From the NCBI RefSeq assembly GCF_051414135.1, contig NZ_JBLKOA010000001.1:682001-746000 (forward strand): DNA of 64,000 nt, read 5' to 3'. The notes beneath the pieces were generated by a model that was not told where the DNA came from, did no database searches, and saw nothing but the letters and a program-made list of their open reading frames with translations. Below are positions 48,970-58,691 of the stretch, piece after piece. The DNA comes from Halovenus halobia (GTDB taxonomy: Archaea; Halobacteriota; Halobacteria; Halobacteriales; Haloarculaceae). The first letter of the stretch is position 1, and the number at the start of each line of letters is the position of its first letter. A program made the position numbers and the translations under genes.

Positions 48970-50157
48970 ATGAGTTACCGAATCGGCCTCGTCGGCAAGC
49001 CCTCTGTTGGGAAGTCGACATTTTTCAATGCGGCGACGATGAACGACGTGCCCGAGGGAGCCTATCCCTTCACGACAATCGACCCGAGTCTCGGCGAAGC
49101 CTACGTTCGCACCGAGTGTGCAGCCCCGGAGTTCGGCCGGACCTGCCAGCCCTCTGTCGGCAAGTGCGAAGACGGTACTCGCTTCGTCCCGATCAAACTC
49201 GTCGACATCGCGGGGCTGGTCCCCGGCGCACACGAGGGCCGTGGACTTGGCAACCAGTTCCTGACCGACCTCAACGAAACCGACGCACTGATTCACGTCG
49301 TGGATTTCTCCGGCCAGACCGACGCTGAGGGAGAGGCAACGGAGGGTCACGACCCACGCGAGGATATCGAGTTTCTCGAAGACGAACTGGACGCGTGGTA
49401 TCTCGACATTCTCCAGAAGGGTATCCAGCGCTACGAGGACAAGCAACTCTCCGACCCAGACCCCGAGGAGATTCTCGGCGAGCAACTGTCGGCATTTGGT
49501 ATCAGTCCAGCAGCGATCAAACAGACGATTCTCTCGATTGGGCTCACAGTCGAGCCGTCGGAGTGGGACGACGAAGCGCAGGAAACGCTCGCCCGTGAGA
49601 TTCGCAAGCGAACAAAGCCGATGGTCATCGCGGCGAACAAGATGGACCTGCCCGAAGCACAGGACAACTGGAACGAGATTACGGAGGACCCAGCCTACGA
49701 CCACCTCACGTTCGTTCCCGTCTCGGCCCACGCCGAAAAGGCGCTGAAAAACGGTGCCGAACAGGACGTACTGGAGTACGTGCCTGGTGACAGCGACTTC
49801 GAGATCACCGGGGACCTCCCGCGAGAGAAGAAGACCGGCCTCGAACAAATTCGGGAGTTTGCCGGCGAGTTCGACGGCACGGGCGTCCAGCAAGCGCTCG
49901 AAGCCGCCGTCTTCGACGTGCTGGAACTGAAGGCTGTCTTCCCCGGAACGGCGTCAGGAGAGTGGACGAACGGTCCGTTCCGAGACTGCTTTTTGCTTCC
50001 GAGCGACGCGACGGCTGAGGAGTTCGCCTATCACCTCCACACTGACATCGGCGAGGGATTCCTGCACGGTATCGACTGTCGGAGCGAACGACAGGTCGGC
50101 GCGGAGACGGTGCTGGACGACCGGGCGGTTATCGAGGTCATCTCGACTAATCAATAA
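48970..50157 (+). CDS. ychF: YchF/OLA1-type P-loop ATPase
   Basis: A 395-residue Obg-family protein. G1 is GKPSVGKST, G3 is DIAGLVPGAHEGRGLGN, G4 is ANKMD, and a helical insertion and a C-terminal TGS domain follow (from about residue 305). YchF-type members prefer ATP to GTP, bind ribosomes and take part in redox/stress control. Motif order and length are normal. Confidence 0.95.
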   Translation: MSYRIGLVGKPSVGKSTFFNAATMNDVPEGAYPFTTIDPSLGEAYVRTECAAPEFGRTCQPSVGKCEDGTRFVPIKLVDIAGLVPGAHEGRGLGNQFLTDLNETDALIHVVDFSGQTDAEGEATEGHDPREDIEFLEDELDAWYLDILQKGIQRYEDKQLSDPDPEEILGEQLSAFGISPAAIKQTILSIGLTVEPSEWDDEAQETLAREIRKRTKPMVIAANKMDLPEAQDNWNEITEDPAYDHLTFVPVSAHAEKALKNGAEQDVLEYVPGDSDFEITGDLPREKKTGLEQIREFAGEFDGTGVQQALEAAVFDVLELKAVFPGTASGEWTNGPFRDCFLLPSDATAEEFAYHLHTDIGEGFLHGIDCRSERQVGAETVLDDRAVIEVISTNQ

Positions 50158-50252
50158 CCGGCTGGTTGGCCACCCTCTGGAGAATCCGGGGATACACTTT
50201 TCTACGACCCGGTCACAGACTTCGGTGGTATTGGGGGTATGAGCGGTTTCAC

Positions 50253-51908
50253 ATGACAGACACGACAGAGCGCATCGTAGAGTACTTCGAGTCGAGTGGT
50301 GTTGAAACAGTCTTTGGGTTTCCCTGTGAGCAGATGGACCCGTACTATTCGAGTCTCGCAGACTCGTCTATCCGCCACGTGTTAGCCCGGAGCGAGGCGA
50401 GTGCTGCGCTGATGGGCGATGGCTACGCTCGGGCCAGCAGACAGGTCGCCATCGTCGACGGTGTCGGCGGCCCCGGCGCGGCGTACATCGGAGCGGGCCT
50501 CTGTGAGGCCGACGGCGCTTCGAGCCCAGTGTTGGCGCTGACCGGCGGGAACGACCGGCCAATCCGAGGGCGCGAGGTTATTCAGGACGGTGACAACGAG
50601 GCCATATTGGACCCACACACCGACGTGAGCTACGACGCCGAGTCCGGTCCACGCGCTGTCGAGATGGTCCAGTCGGCAATTCGGCAGATGACCAGCGGTG
50701 TGCCCGGGCCTGCACACGTGAACCTCCCTGGAGACGTTCTCGACGAGGAGTGTGACGTCCGTCTCGCGAACACCGACACGGCCTATCCAGGCACCCGGCC
50801 GGCACCTGAAAGCGAACGCGTTCGAGAAATTCTCGAGTTGGTTGAATCGGCAGCGAAACCGGTCATCCTCGCCGGCGAGGGCGTGGTCCGTGCCGACGCG
50901 AGCGAGGAATTGGCTGCGTTCGCTGAACAGACACAGACGCCTGTCGTCACGTCGGTAAACGGGAAAGGAGCAGTCCCCGAGACCGAGCCGTACGCAGTCG
51001 GCACTGTTGGCCGGTGGGGCTTCTGTGAGCCAGCAAACGACGCGCTCGAAGCCGCAGACCTCGTGGTCGGTCTTGGCACCCGATTCAGCGACCTCACGAC
51101 TGTCGGCTGGACGCTGATCTCCGACGAGACGGACATTGTCCACGTCGACCTCGACCCAGCCTGGCTTGGGAAAAATTACGACCCGACGGTCGCGGTGCAG
51201 GCTGACATTCGGGAGACACTGAACAGTCTCAACAGTGAGGTCGACCCAGCAGCCTTTACAGAACGAAAAGAGCGTATCGAGAGGCTCGCAGCCGAGCGCG
51301 AATCCTGGCGAGAAGGTCATCACGACGCACTGACCAGCGACGACAGTCCGGTAAAGACACAGCGCATTATTGGGGAGCTGAACCGGGTAATTCCCGAAGA
51401 CGGAGTGCTGGTCAGTGCAACGAGTTTTGCTGGCTTCTTTTCGGCTGCCTTCTACGAAGTTGACCGGGCTGGACTGGGATACATTCAGGCACGTGGCAGT
51501 GACGGCATCAACGCCTGTCTCCCGCAGGCGCTGGGGGTCCAAGTAGCACGGCCCGACGAGACTGTCGTTGCGCTCACTGGCGACGGAGGTGTTGGATATC
51601 ATATTGCTGACCTCGAAACGGCAGCCCGTGAGGAGTTACCACTGACAGTCGTTGTACTGAACAACGATGGGCTCGGCTCCTCGAAAGCCAGCCAACAGGC
51701 CACTGACGCCTTCGAGCTCTCGACTGATTTTGCCGAGGGTGTCGATTACGCTCAGGTTGCCCGCGGGTTTGGCTGTGAAGCCACACGAATCGACGAGCCA
51801 GACCGGTTCGTCGATGAACTCGAAGCGGCAGTTGCGAGCGACCAGCCAACGCTGCTCGATGTCCAGGTCGACCCGTTCACGCTCCCGCCAATTATCGTCG
51901 AAAATTAG
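50253..51908 (+). CDS. Thiamine-diphosphate enzyme, acetolactate synthase-like
   Basis: A 551-residue ThDP enzyme of the acetohydroxyacid synthase/benzoylformate decarboxylase family. The catalytic Glu is in LARSEASAALMGDGYARA; the central domain follows (about 185-325); the ThDP-binding motif is LTGDGGVGYHIADLET...VVVLNNDGLG. No regulatory small subunit (ilvN) or ilvC is adjacent, so this is likely a paralogue acting on another 2-oxo acid rather than the branched-chain enzyme. ATG 50253 is chosen; the frame is open upstream to 50166 but the extension is basic and unlike coding DNA here. Confidence 0.9.
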   Translation: MTDTTERIVEYFESSGVETVFGFPCEQMDPYYSSLADSSIRHVLARSEASAALMGDGYARASRQVAIVDGVGGPGAAYIGAGLCEADGASSPVLALTGGNDRPIRGREVIQDGDNEAILDPHTDVSYDAESGPRAVEMVQSAIRQMTSGVPGPAHVNLPGDVLDEECDVRLANTDTAYPGTRPAPESERVREILELVESAAKPVILAGEGVVRADASEELAAFAEQTQTPVVTSVNGKGAVPETEPYAVGTVGRWGFCEPANDALEAADLVVGLGTRFSDLTTVGWTLISDETDIVHVDLDPAWLGKNYDPTVAVQADIRETLNSLNSEVDPAAFTERKERIERLAAERESWREGHHDALTSDDSPVKTQRIIGELNRVIPEDGVLVSATSFAGFFSAAFYEVDRAGLGYIQARGSDGINACLPQALGVQVARPDETVVALTGDGGVGYHIADLETAAREELPLTVVVLNNDGLGSSKASQQATDAFELSTDFAEGVDYAQVARGFGCEATRIDEPDRFVDELEAAVASDQPTLLDVQVDPFTLPPIIVEN

Positions 51909-51918
51909 CCGGATGCGC

Positions 51919-53019
51919 TCAGAAAATCGGATTGTAGATTTCACCGCCAGTGTCGTCGTATCGCTGCTCGAGTACCTCACGAAGATACGCTGCCCCAAAC
52001 ATCTCCTCGATATCGAACGGGCCAGTCTCACTATCGCCGCCACGCTTGAGAATCTCGTTGACAGTGTCTGCGTCGGCCACTCCATCAGCAACCAACCGGT
52101 GTGCCTCGTTGGCGAGTGCGGCGAGAATTGGCGTCACGTCGTGTGGGTCGTCGGGCTTTGGACGGCGACACTCTCCGTTATCCCACTCGAAAAAGCCTCT
52201 ACTCGTTTTCTTTCCGAGATGGCCGTCTTCGACCATCTGTTCCATTCGCTCGCGGGTCGCTGTCGGTGGCTGGTATCGCTCGCCGTAGACGCTGAGATTA
52301 TCGACCGTATCGAGATGGACATCGAGTCCGATCTGGTCGATTAACTCGAAGGGACCAGTGTCGAAGCCGGCGTTTCGCGCCCCGCTGTCGACCGCCGCAG
52401 GCTCCGCACGGAGGAGTTCCCAGCTAGCCGCACACTTGATACTCGCCGAGAGACGCGAGAGACCATTTGCCCTGTACTCGGTCTGGAGTCTAATCGGCGT
52501 TCGGCCGATGGTTTCTGCAACGGCAGTCGCGGCGTCGAGTGCACGGGCCGTCGCTTGGTCGCCCGAGAGTTCGACGATGTCGCGATGCAGGGCAGGATTT
52601 GCAAAGTGAAACAGGACGACACGTTCGGGGTGTTCGAGTGATGCGGCAATGTCGCCCGGCGTGAGCGAAGACGTGTTCGTTCCGATAACCGCCTCAGCGC
52701 GCAGTACATCTTCGAGGTCCCCCATCAGCCCACGCTTGAGTTCGAGGTTCTCCGGAACTGCCTCCACGACGAAGTCAGCACCAGACAGGCTCTGCAACTC
52801 GGTGCTGTAGTTGATGCGTGCTGCTGGCTCGTCCGCAACGTCGAGATTCGAGCGTTCGAGTTCTGCGACAAGTTCGGACTCGTGGAACGCGCTGGCGTCC
52901 TGCAGCGCGGTCTGGTCGACATCGACGAGCGTGACCGCATATCCCGCATTTGCCAGAAGCCCAGCGATGTCACGCCCCATGAGTCCCGCTCCGACGACAC
53001 CAGTTGAGTCGATTTTCAT
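51919..53019 (-). CDS. 3-hydroxyacyl-CoA dehydrogenase family protein
   Basis: A 366-residue NAD-dependent dehydrogenase. The Rossmann motif GAGLMG (VVGAGLMGRDIAGLLANAG) ends its first strand with VDVD, favouring NAD. The mid-domain motif VLFHFANPALHRDIVELSGD corresponds to the catalytic His region, and NGLSRL and FDTGPFELIDQIGLDVHLD belong to the C-terminal helical domain, partly repeated. It oxidises 3-hydroxyacyl-CoA in beta-oxidation or a related pathway. It is coupled (4-bp overlap) to the upstream APC-type permease gene. Confidence 0.9.
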   Translation of the reverse strand: MKIDSTGVVGAGLMGRDIAGLLANAGYAVTLVDVDQTALQDASAFHESELVAELERSNLDVADEPAARINYSTELQSLSGADFVVEAVPENLELKRGLMGDLEDVLRAEAVIGTNTSSLTPGDIAASLEHPERVVLFHFANPALHRDIVELSGDQATARALDAATAVAETIGRTPIRLQTEYRANGLSRLSASIKCAASWELLRAEPAAVDSGARNAGFDTGPFELIDQIGLDVHLDTVDNLSVYGERYQPPTATRERMEQMVEDGHLGKKTSRGFFEWDNGECRRPKPDDPHDVTPILAALANEAHRLVADGVADADTVNEILKRGGDSETGPFDIEEMFGAAYLREVLEQRYDDTGGEIYNPIF

Positions 53020-54350
53020 AGTTCCTTCTCCACGGCAATGCCGGGTGAATCGGCATAATTCATTCGGAGTGCATAGTACAGCAGTCCCACAGCCAGCGCG
53101 AGAAGCCAGCCAACGAACAGGGTCACCGTCTGACTAGCGAGCAAGACGATCAACAGGAGATTGAGTGGCACGGCAAGCACCGCCATCACGAGAATTAGCT
53201 GGGTTGGAACGGGAACAACGTCTGGATTGAAATCATCCGGCTGAGTCCTTATGACAACGATTGCAGCCAGCATCACGATTGTGACGATGAACGCACCGCC
53301 CAGACCGAGGAGCGCGCCCATGTCCTCGAACGGCAGTGGTGCAAAGACAGCACCAGCACTGAGCAGGTAGGTTCCGAGCAGTGCCCAGTGTGCAGTCCCG
53401 TACCGGTCGTTCGTGGCAGCGAACGCCGCCGGAAAGATGCCATCGCTAGCCAGTGCCTGCGCGTACCGCGGGACCAGAATAAACGCCGCATTCAGACTCG
53501 TCGCGATTGCAAACAGCGCCCCAAACACGACGAACACTGTCTGAAACGCGGGGGAGAGAAACTGTTCTGCGGGTGTGGCAAGCGTTTGCCCGGCCATCGC
53601 CTCGACCCCAATCGTGCCGACGGAGACGGCTGTAACTGAGATGTAGAGGACGAACACGAGTGGGATGGCAATCATGAACGACCGCGGAATCGTCACAGTC
53701 GCGTCGCGGAGGTCGCCCCCGAGGTCGATCACGAAATTGGCACCGAGACAGGTGAAATAGAGCAGGCCAGCCCCAGCCAGAATGCCCAGAGAGTTGCCCG
53801 CGAAGAGTGGTGTCAGGTTGACTGGTTCGACGGCGGGAATCCCGAACAGAATGAACGAACCGAGGGCGACGAGCAACCCGACAAACATCAGCAGTTGCGC
53901 GCGAGCAGCGGGACGGATTCCAAAGAGATTCAGTACGAAAAAGACCGTGAGGACGCCGAATCCACTAATTTCTGGCGAGACTGGAAGCAGTGGGTCCAGA
54001 TACTGCCCTGCCGTCAGCGCATAGAGCGGTAACCCGCCTGTGAACATGCTGACTCCCAGTCCCCACGCGGCAGCGAACGCAAGCCAGTTTCCGACGAACC
54101 GTTTCGGGTACTGGTAGTGGCCACACGTCGTTGGAAAGGCAGCCCCCAGCATCGCCGTCGGAACGAGACCAAGCGTCGCAATCGTGATTGCAATTCCAAA
54201 CGAGACGAGCACACCAGCGCCGGCGACAGAGACACCGACACCGACGAGCGCGAACAGTGCCCCACCAATGATGAGTCCAACTTCTATGACCACCGCGTCC
54301 AGCAGCCCGATACTCTCTTCGCCCCCCTGTGACGAGTTAGAACGTGACAT
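53016..54350 (-). CDS. APC-family amino acid/organocation permease
   Basis: A 444-residue transporter with about 12 transmembrane helices. The first helix is the broken APC type (VVIEVGLIIGGALFALVGVG). Further visible are AFPTTCGHYQYPKRFVGNW (the helix 2-3 GG-Y-type region) and long hydrophobic helices to the C-terminus. It likely imports an amino acid, amine or carboxylic acid. Overlap with the hydroxyacyl-CoA dehydrogenase gene suggests uptake and oxidation of a common substrate; which one is not readable. Confidence 0.9.
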   Translation of the reverse strand: MSRSNSSQGGEESIGLLDAVVIEVGLIIGGALFALVGVGVSVAGAGVLVSFGIAITIATLGLVPTAMLGAAFPTTCGHYQYPKRFVGNWLAFAAAWGLGVSMFTGGLPLYALTAGQYLDPLLPVSPEISGFGVLTVFFVLNLFGIRPAARAQLLMFVGLLVALGSFILFGIPAVEPVNLTPLFAGNSLGILAGAGLLYFTCLGANFVIDLGGDLRDATVTIPRSFMIAIPLVFVLYISVTAVSVGTIGVEAMAGQTLATPAEQFLSPAFQTVFVVFGALFAIATSLNAAFILVPRYAQALASDGIFPAAFAATNDRYGTAHWALLGTYLLSAGAVFAPLPFEDMGALLGLGGAFIVTIVMLAAIVVIRTQPDDFNPDVVPVPTQLILVMAVLAVPLNLLLIVLLASQTVTLFVGWLLALAVGLLYYALRMNYADSPGIAVEKEL

Positions 54351-54459
54351 CCCCCTGAATTCCGGTGCTCTCCAGAGCGTATTAAAGGTTCACCGCCAGC
54401 GTGGCTGAGGGAACCTCGCTGTCCCAACAGTCATTTGCTGTGCGGTAGTACGCTCTGGT

Positions 54460-55146
54460 ATGCTCGATGAACTCCGCTGGCTGGCACTCGAAGTCAAGTA
54501 CCTGGACCGAGCACAGTCCTTCTACGAGGCGTTTCTCGACCTCGACGTCCGCCGGACGGGCGACCACGAGGTTGCGCTCGCGGCCGGAGAGACTGACCTG
54601 CTCCTCAGGCGGCCAGAGGCCGTGCCACGTGGCGGGTTGCATACACATTTCGCGATGTCGATTCCCCACGACGAGTACGACACGTGGTACGAGCGCCTCG
54701 ACGAACGATTCGAGCTGGTCGAGCACACATTCGGCGACGCGAAGTCGCTGTACTTCTACGACACGGAGACGAACTGTGTAGAACTCGGTCAGTCCGATGT
54801 CGCAGGCCCCGGAGTCGACGGGATATTCGAGGTGGTGTTCGAGGTGGCGGACCTGGACCGCGCACAAAAACTGTACGAACAGCTGGGTTTCGAGACGGTC
54901 GATGAAGGTGACCAGCGCAAGCGCGTGCGCATGACCGCCGGGTCGTTCGATATCGAACTCTGGGAGCCACATCTCGGACTCGCAGACGCCCGCGGCGGCG
55001 TCCACGTCGACGTTGGTATCGCAACGGGGCAGGCCGACGAAATAATCGAGAGCGTACAGGACGACGTCGTTGCGGTGGAAGCGGTGGACTCGGGCTATCG
55101 GCTGGAGGACCCGGACGGCCATCACGTCACGCTGGTCCAGCAGTGA
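54460..55146 (+). CDS. Two-domain VOC (glyoxalase/dioxygenase-fold) protein
   Basis: A 228-residue protein built of two VOC modules. The first (about 5-112) has VKYLDRAQSFYEAFLDLDVR and YFYDTETNCVEL. The second (about 120-226) has VADLDRAQKLYEQLGFETVD and LEDPDGHHVTLV. The metal-binding His/Glu pattern is present in part (HTHFAMSI, ELWEP, DPDGHHV). Members include extradiol dioxygenases, glyoxalase I and resistance proteins; the exact reaction is unknown. It is 40 bases upstream of mch on the same strand. Confidence 0.88.
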   Translation: MLDELRWLALEVKYLDRAQSFYEAFLDLDVRRTGDHEVALAAGETDLLLRRPEAVPRGGLHTHFAMSIPHDEYDTWYERLDERFELVEHTFGDAKSLYFYDTETNCVELGQSDVAGPGVDGIFEVVFEVADLDRAQKLYEQLGFETVDEGDQRKRVRMTAGSFDIELWEPHLGLADARGGVHVDVGIATGQADEIIESVQDDVVAVEAVDSGYRLEDPDGHHVTLVQQ

Positions 55147-55186
55147 GAACCCTATCCTTTTCTACCGGCGGGCGCGCATTAGCTCC

Positions 55187-56119
55187 ATGGAGAGTCTCAA
55201 TCGGATGGCCACCGAGTTGGTCGACGAGGCCATCGAGTTTGCCGACGAATTGACTATCGACGTACACCAGCTAACTGGTGACGCCGCGGTGCTCGATTTC
55301 GGAGTGCAGACGCCGGGTGCTATCGAAGCTGGGTTGCTGCTTGCAGAGATTCAAACTGCCGGGATGGCAACTGTTCAGACCCACACTGGCCGAGTCGCGG
55401 GGACACCCCGAACACACGTTGAGCTATCGACCGACCAGCCAGCGCTGTCGCTGCTCTGTGCCGGAAAGGGAGGGTGGGAACTCGTGACCGACGACTTCGA
55501 GGGACTGGGGAGTGGCCCCGCCCGCGCGCTCGTCGCTGAAGAAGACATCTTCGACAGAGTGGGATACGCCGAGGAGTTCGACTTTGCTGTATTGGTCGTC
55601 GAGTCTGACCAGCTTCCAGACGAGGCTGTTGCCCGGCAGGTTGCTGACCGCGCCGGCGTCCCCGAAAGTGGTGTCTTCTTGCCCACCTACGCCGCGGCAA
55701 GCATCACCGGCAGTGTCGTCGGGGCAGCCCGCGCAACCGAACTCGCTGTCTACCGCCTGACTGAACTCGGCTACGACCCCCTCGACGTACTCTCAGCGTC
55801 AGGGACCGCGCCAGTCGCGCCCGTCGCAGGTGACGAATCCACAGCGATGGCCTACACGAACGACGCCGTGATGTACGGCGGCGAGGTCCACCTCGTTGTC
55901 GACGAACCGTTCGACCGATTCGACGAGGTTGCCTCGTCTGCTCGCAGCGACTACGGCGAACCGTTCGCCGACATCTCCGAGTCAGTCGACCACGATTACA
56001 GCGAACTCGACCGGGGGCTGTTCGCCCCGGCACAGGTGACGATTGATGTCGTCGGTGGCGAGACACACGTCGTCGGCGACACCGCAGAGGACGTGCTGGC
56101 CGAAAGTTACGGCTTCTGA
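55187..56119 (+). CDS. mch: Methenyltetrahydromethanopterin cyclohydrolase
   Basis: A 310-residue Mch. Family features are GVQTPGAIEAGLLLAEIQTA, LCAGKGGWELVTDDFEG, SGVFLPTYAAASITGSVVG and MYGGEVHLVVDEPFD. In methanogens it interconverts methenyl- and formyl-H4MPT; in haloarchaea the homologue is presumed to act on a folate/pterin C1 carrier. ATG 55187 matches homologue starts (MESLNRMATELVDEA); the frame is open upstream through the VOC gene. Confidence 0.95.
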   Translation: MESLNRMATELVDEAIEFADELTIDVHQLTGDAAVLDFGVQTPGAIEAGLLLAEIQTAGMATVQTHTGRVAGTPRTHVELSTDQPALSLLCAGKGGWELVTDDFEGLGSGPARALVAEEDIFDRVGYAEEFDFAVLVVESDQLPDEAVARQVADRAGVPESGVFLPTYAAASITGSVVGAARATELAVYRLTELGYDPLDVLSASGTAPVAPVAGDESTAMAYTNDAVMYGGEVHLVVDEPFDRFDEVASSARSDYGEPFADISESVDHDYSELDRGLFAPAQVTIDVVGGETHVVGDTAEDVLAESYGF

Positions 56120-56202
56120 GCGACTATCAGGCAGGATACGCCAGTCACGATACCCTGCCGGTGAGAGCGAACAATCACCTCGAATCGGAAACGGTAAACT
56201 GC

Positions 56203-56220
56203 TGACTGACCATTCAGTCA
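56203..56220. promoter_or_regulatory. TetR-like operator upstream of the MFS transporter
   Basis: TGACTGA, spacer CCAT, TCAGTCA: a perfect 7-bp inverted repeat with a 4-base spacer. The form is that of TetR-family operators, close to the TGAATGA...TCATTCA type. It lies 80 bases upstream of the MFS start and just upstream of a TATA-like TCGTATTTTT, so it fits repression of the transporter. Confidence 0.55.
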
Positions 56221-56299
56221 ATATGCGCAGTCACTCGTATTTTTCGGCTGGTCCGGCGTCAGTGTGGCCGAAACTCCCACGTTTGTGGGATGGTAGTGA

Positions 56300-57601
56300 A
56301 TGAGCGAAGAAGAGGGTGGCATCACTCACGAGCAGTACGTCATTATCGGCTCGGTTATCGCGAGCACCTTCTTCGTCGGGTTCGGTGGTGGCGTCATCTT
56401 CCCGATCCTTCCGAATCTCGGTTCCGTACTCGGCATCTCACCATTGTTCGTTGGACTGATTCTCAGTGCGAACCGGTTTGCTCGGCTGGTTGCAAACGCG
56501 CCGGCCGGGAGTATCGTCGACCGCGTCGGGACGCGTACACCCTTCATCGCTGGCCTGTTCATCCAGGCCGTCGGTACCTCTGGCTACATCGTCGCGTACT
56601 TCTCGGCTGTCCCCGAACCGTGGTTTCTGCTGACGCGAATCCTCTGGGGCCTCGGCAGCGCGCTCGTGTTCGCAACGGCCTACACTATCGCCGCAGACGT
56701 GAGCAAGAGCGGCTCCCGTGGGACAAGTATGGGACTGATTCGCGGCGGAACCATCTTCGGATTCCCCACTGGACTCGTCGTGGGTGGCGTCGTCAGCGAC
56801 GTTGCTGATAGGGTGATTTGGAATCTCCCTGGCGACGTTGTGGCCTTCTCTGTGGCGACAATGTTCGCACTCCTGGCCGCGCTGCTGGCCTATCTGTTCG
56901 TTCCCGAAACCCACGTCGAGGGCGAGGCAAATAGTTCGGTGAAGCCGTGGGAAATCGACAGCAGTCCGACGACGCTCACCGTTGGACTCGTGAATTTCAC
57001 AATTCTCTTTGGCTACATCGGCGCGCTGTTCTCGACGCTCGTGCTCTTTCTCAACCGGCGCAATCTCGCCGTCCTCGGGTTCGACGCACAGGGGAGTTCG
57101 GGGATGTTCATGGCGATTACCGTCCTCGGCGCAGCGGTGTTCATGCTCGGCGGTGGATATCTGAGCGACCGTCGCAAATCTCGCGTCCCGATTCTGTTGT
57201 TTTTCATTGGCGTGACCTCAGTTGGCTTTTTGATTCTCGCTATTGCGAATTCGGTTCCAACCCTGATGCTCGCTTGCGTGTTGATCGGCAGCGGACAGGG
57301 CGGAACCAGCGGCCCACTGGTCGCGCTGCTTGCAGACCTCACTCCCGCCGACCAGATGGGTCGAGCCTCCGGGACGAACAATGTCCTCGGAGACATCGGC
57401 GGCGGACTGGGGCCACTGGTGTCGCTGCCACTCATCGAAGCCGTCGGATTTACGCCAATCTACGCGGCCTGTGCGTTGTTGCCGCTGACCGCGGGCGTGA
57501 TTCTCCTCGTTGGGATTCGCTACGAGACAGGGCGACTCTTTCCAGAAACAGATTACATCGACATGTCAACAGAGTCACCGCGAGACTCTCCAGCAGACTA
57601 G
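56300..57601 (+). CDS. Major facilitator superfamily transporter
   Basis: A 433-residue MFS protein with about 12 helices. The loop 2-3 signature is visible as GSIVDRVGTRTPFIAG (D-R-x-G-R-[RK]-like), with a counterpart in the second half, GGYLSDRRKSRVPIL. A glycine-rich PIYAACALLPLTAGVILLVG is near the end. Drug/metabolite efflux is a common role for this type. Its promoter carries a TetR-type operator, but no tetR gene is in sight. The stop overlaps that of top6A by 3 bp. Confidence 0.92.
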   Translation: MSEEEGGITHEQYVIIGSVIASTFFVGFGGGVIFPILPNLGSVLGISPLFVGLILSANRFARLVANAPAGSIVDRVGTRTPFIAGLFIQAVGTSGYIVAYFSAVPEPWFLLTRILWGLGSALVFATAYTIAADVSKSGSRGTSMGLIRGGTIFGFPTGLVVGGVVSDVADRVIWNLPGDVVAFSVATMFALLAALLAYLFVPETHVEGEANSSVKPWEIDSSPTTLTVGLVNFTILFGYIGALFSTLVLFLNRRNLAVLGFDAQGSSGMFMAITVLGAAVFMLGGGYLSDRRKSRVPILLFFIGVTSVGFLILAIANSVPTLMLACVLIGSGQGGTSGPLVALLADLTPADQMGRASGTNNVLGDIGGGLGPLVSLPLIEAVGFTPIYAACALLPLTAGVILLVGIRYETGRLFPETDYIDMSTESPRDSPAD

Positions 57602-58689
57602 AGCACGCCCATCTCGTCGAGCCGTTCTGGCAGATACGTATCGGTCACGAAGTCGAGACCACGAGAGGCCAGTGACTGCTGTTCGGATTTCTTCTCGATG
57701 TCGAGTTGGAGTTCGATCTGCTCCTCCCAGAACTCGGTCTGGAACCGCGGGTCGTCGAGTTCGGACTCTAAGGCGTTGATATCAGAATCGCTGAGTGGGT
57801 CGGTGGGCAGGTCGTATTCGACGATATCCTGCGGTCGGATGCCGACGAAATCTGCCTCTGGGGTCGCGAGATACTCCGACAGATGTGCGCTTTTGATCGA
57901 GCCGTACGCAACAGAGCCGTAGATACGGTAACTCCAGGGGTCACCGTCAGTGAAGACGACCACCGGGAGGCCGAGTTCGTCGTGCAGCCGTTTCGTAATC
58001 CGACGAGTCGCCCGTGCGGGCTGGCCCTTCAGGTGCACAATAACCGAGTTGTAATCCTCGTCGAAGCCGTTCTCGACGAGTCGGTCACGCATACCACCGG
58101 TCTCCACACACAGAACGAAATCGGCGTCGTGGTCGAGGAAATCGATGGTGTCGGGGTTGTTTGGAATCTGGTAGCCACCCTCACCGACGTCTTTCTGGCA
58201 GTGGATTTCTCGCTCACCGCGGCGAGTCTGTTCGCGCAACTTCAGCGGCCCCATAATCGTCGCGCCGGATTCCTCCGGGCGCATGCGGAAATCTTCCCGC
58301 GTCGCGCCAGAAACGATTTCGAGGTCTTCGATAAGGGAGTTGGATTCGTCCTGACTGCCGAACTGGGCTTCGTCCAGGTCCCACGACTCCGAGAGGTAAT
58401 ACAGTTCTCGCAGCGTCGAAGAGCGGTCCTGTTCGATCTGGTTGACCAGAAAGTCGATTGTGTAGGAGGCTTTGAGCAGTTTTTCAGCCCCGCTGACGGT
58501 CTTTGCCGTCCGCGTCGAGGTGCGGTCGCCGTAGACCCAGACCTCTTCGTCCTCGTCGTATTCGATGTTGGTCTTCGTTCGGGTTGGGACCTGCATCTGG
58601 GGGACGTTGCCCTCGTCGAACTGCTCGTAGAACTGTTCGGCCAGCGCCATCAGTTGCTCGCGTGGGTTGGGTGTGTCTTCTGTGCTCAT
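57598..58689 (-). CDS. top6A: DNA topoisomerase VI subunit A
   Basis: A 363-residue Spo11/TopVI-A. The catalytic Tyr is in TLRELYYLSESW, within the CAP-like winged helix. The Toprim domain shows VLCVETGGMRDRL (Glu) and VVFTDGDPWSYRI (Asp-x-Asp). It makes the double-strand break through a 5'-phosphotyrosine and works as an A2B2 tetramer with Top6B, whose gene ends 2 bases upstream. The two are surely one operon. Confidence 0.97.
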   Translation of the reverse strand: MSTEDTPNPREQLMALAEQFYEQFDEGNVPQMQVPTRTKTNIEYDEDEEVWVYGDRTSTRTAKTVSGAEKLLKASYTIDFLVNQIEQDRSSTLRELYYLSESWDLDEAQFGSQDESNSLIEDLEIVSGATREDFRMRPEESGATIMGPLKLREQTRRGEREIHCQKDVGEGGYQIPNNPDTIDFLDHDADFVLCVETGGMRDRLVENGFDEDYNSVIVHLKGQPARATRRITKRLHDELGLPVVVFTDGDPWSYRIYGSVAYGSIKSAHLSEYLATPEADFVGIRPQDIVEYDLPTDPLSDSDINALESELDDPRFQTEFWEEQIELQLDIEKKSEQQSLASRGLDFVTDTYLPERLDEMGVL

Positions 58690-58691
58690 TG

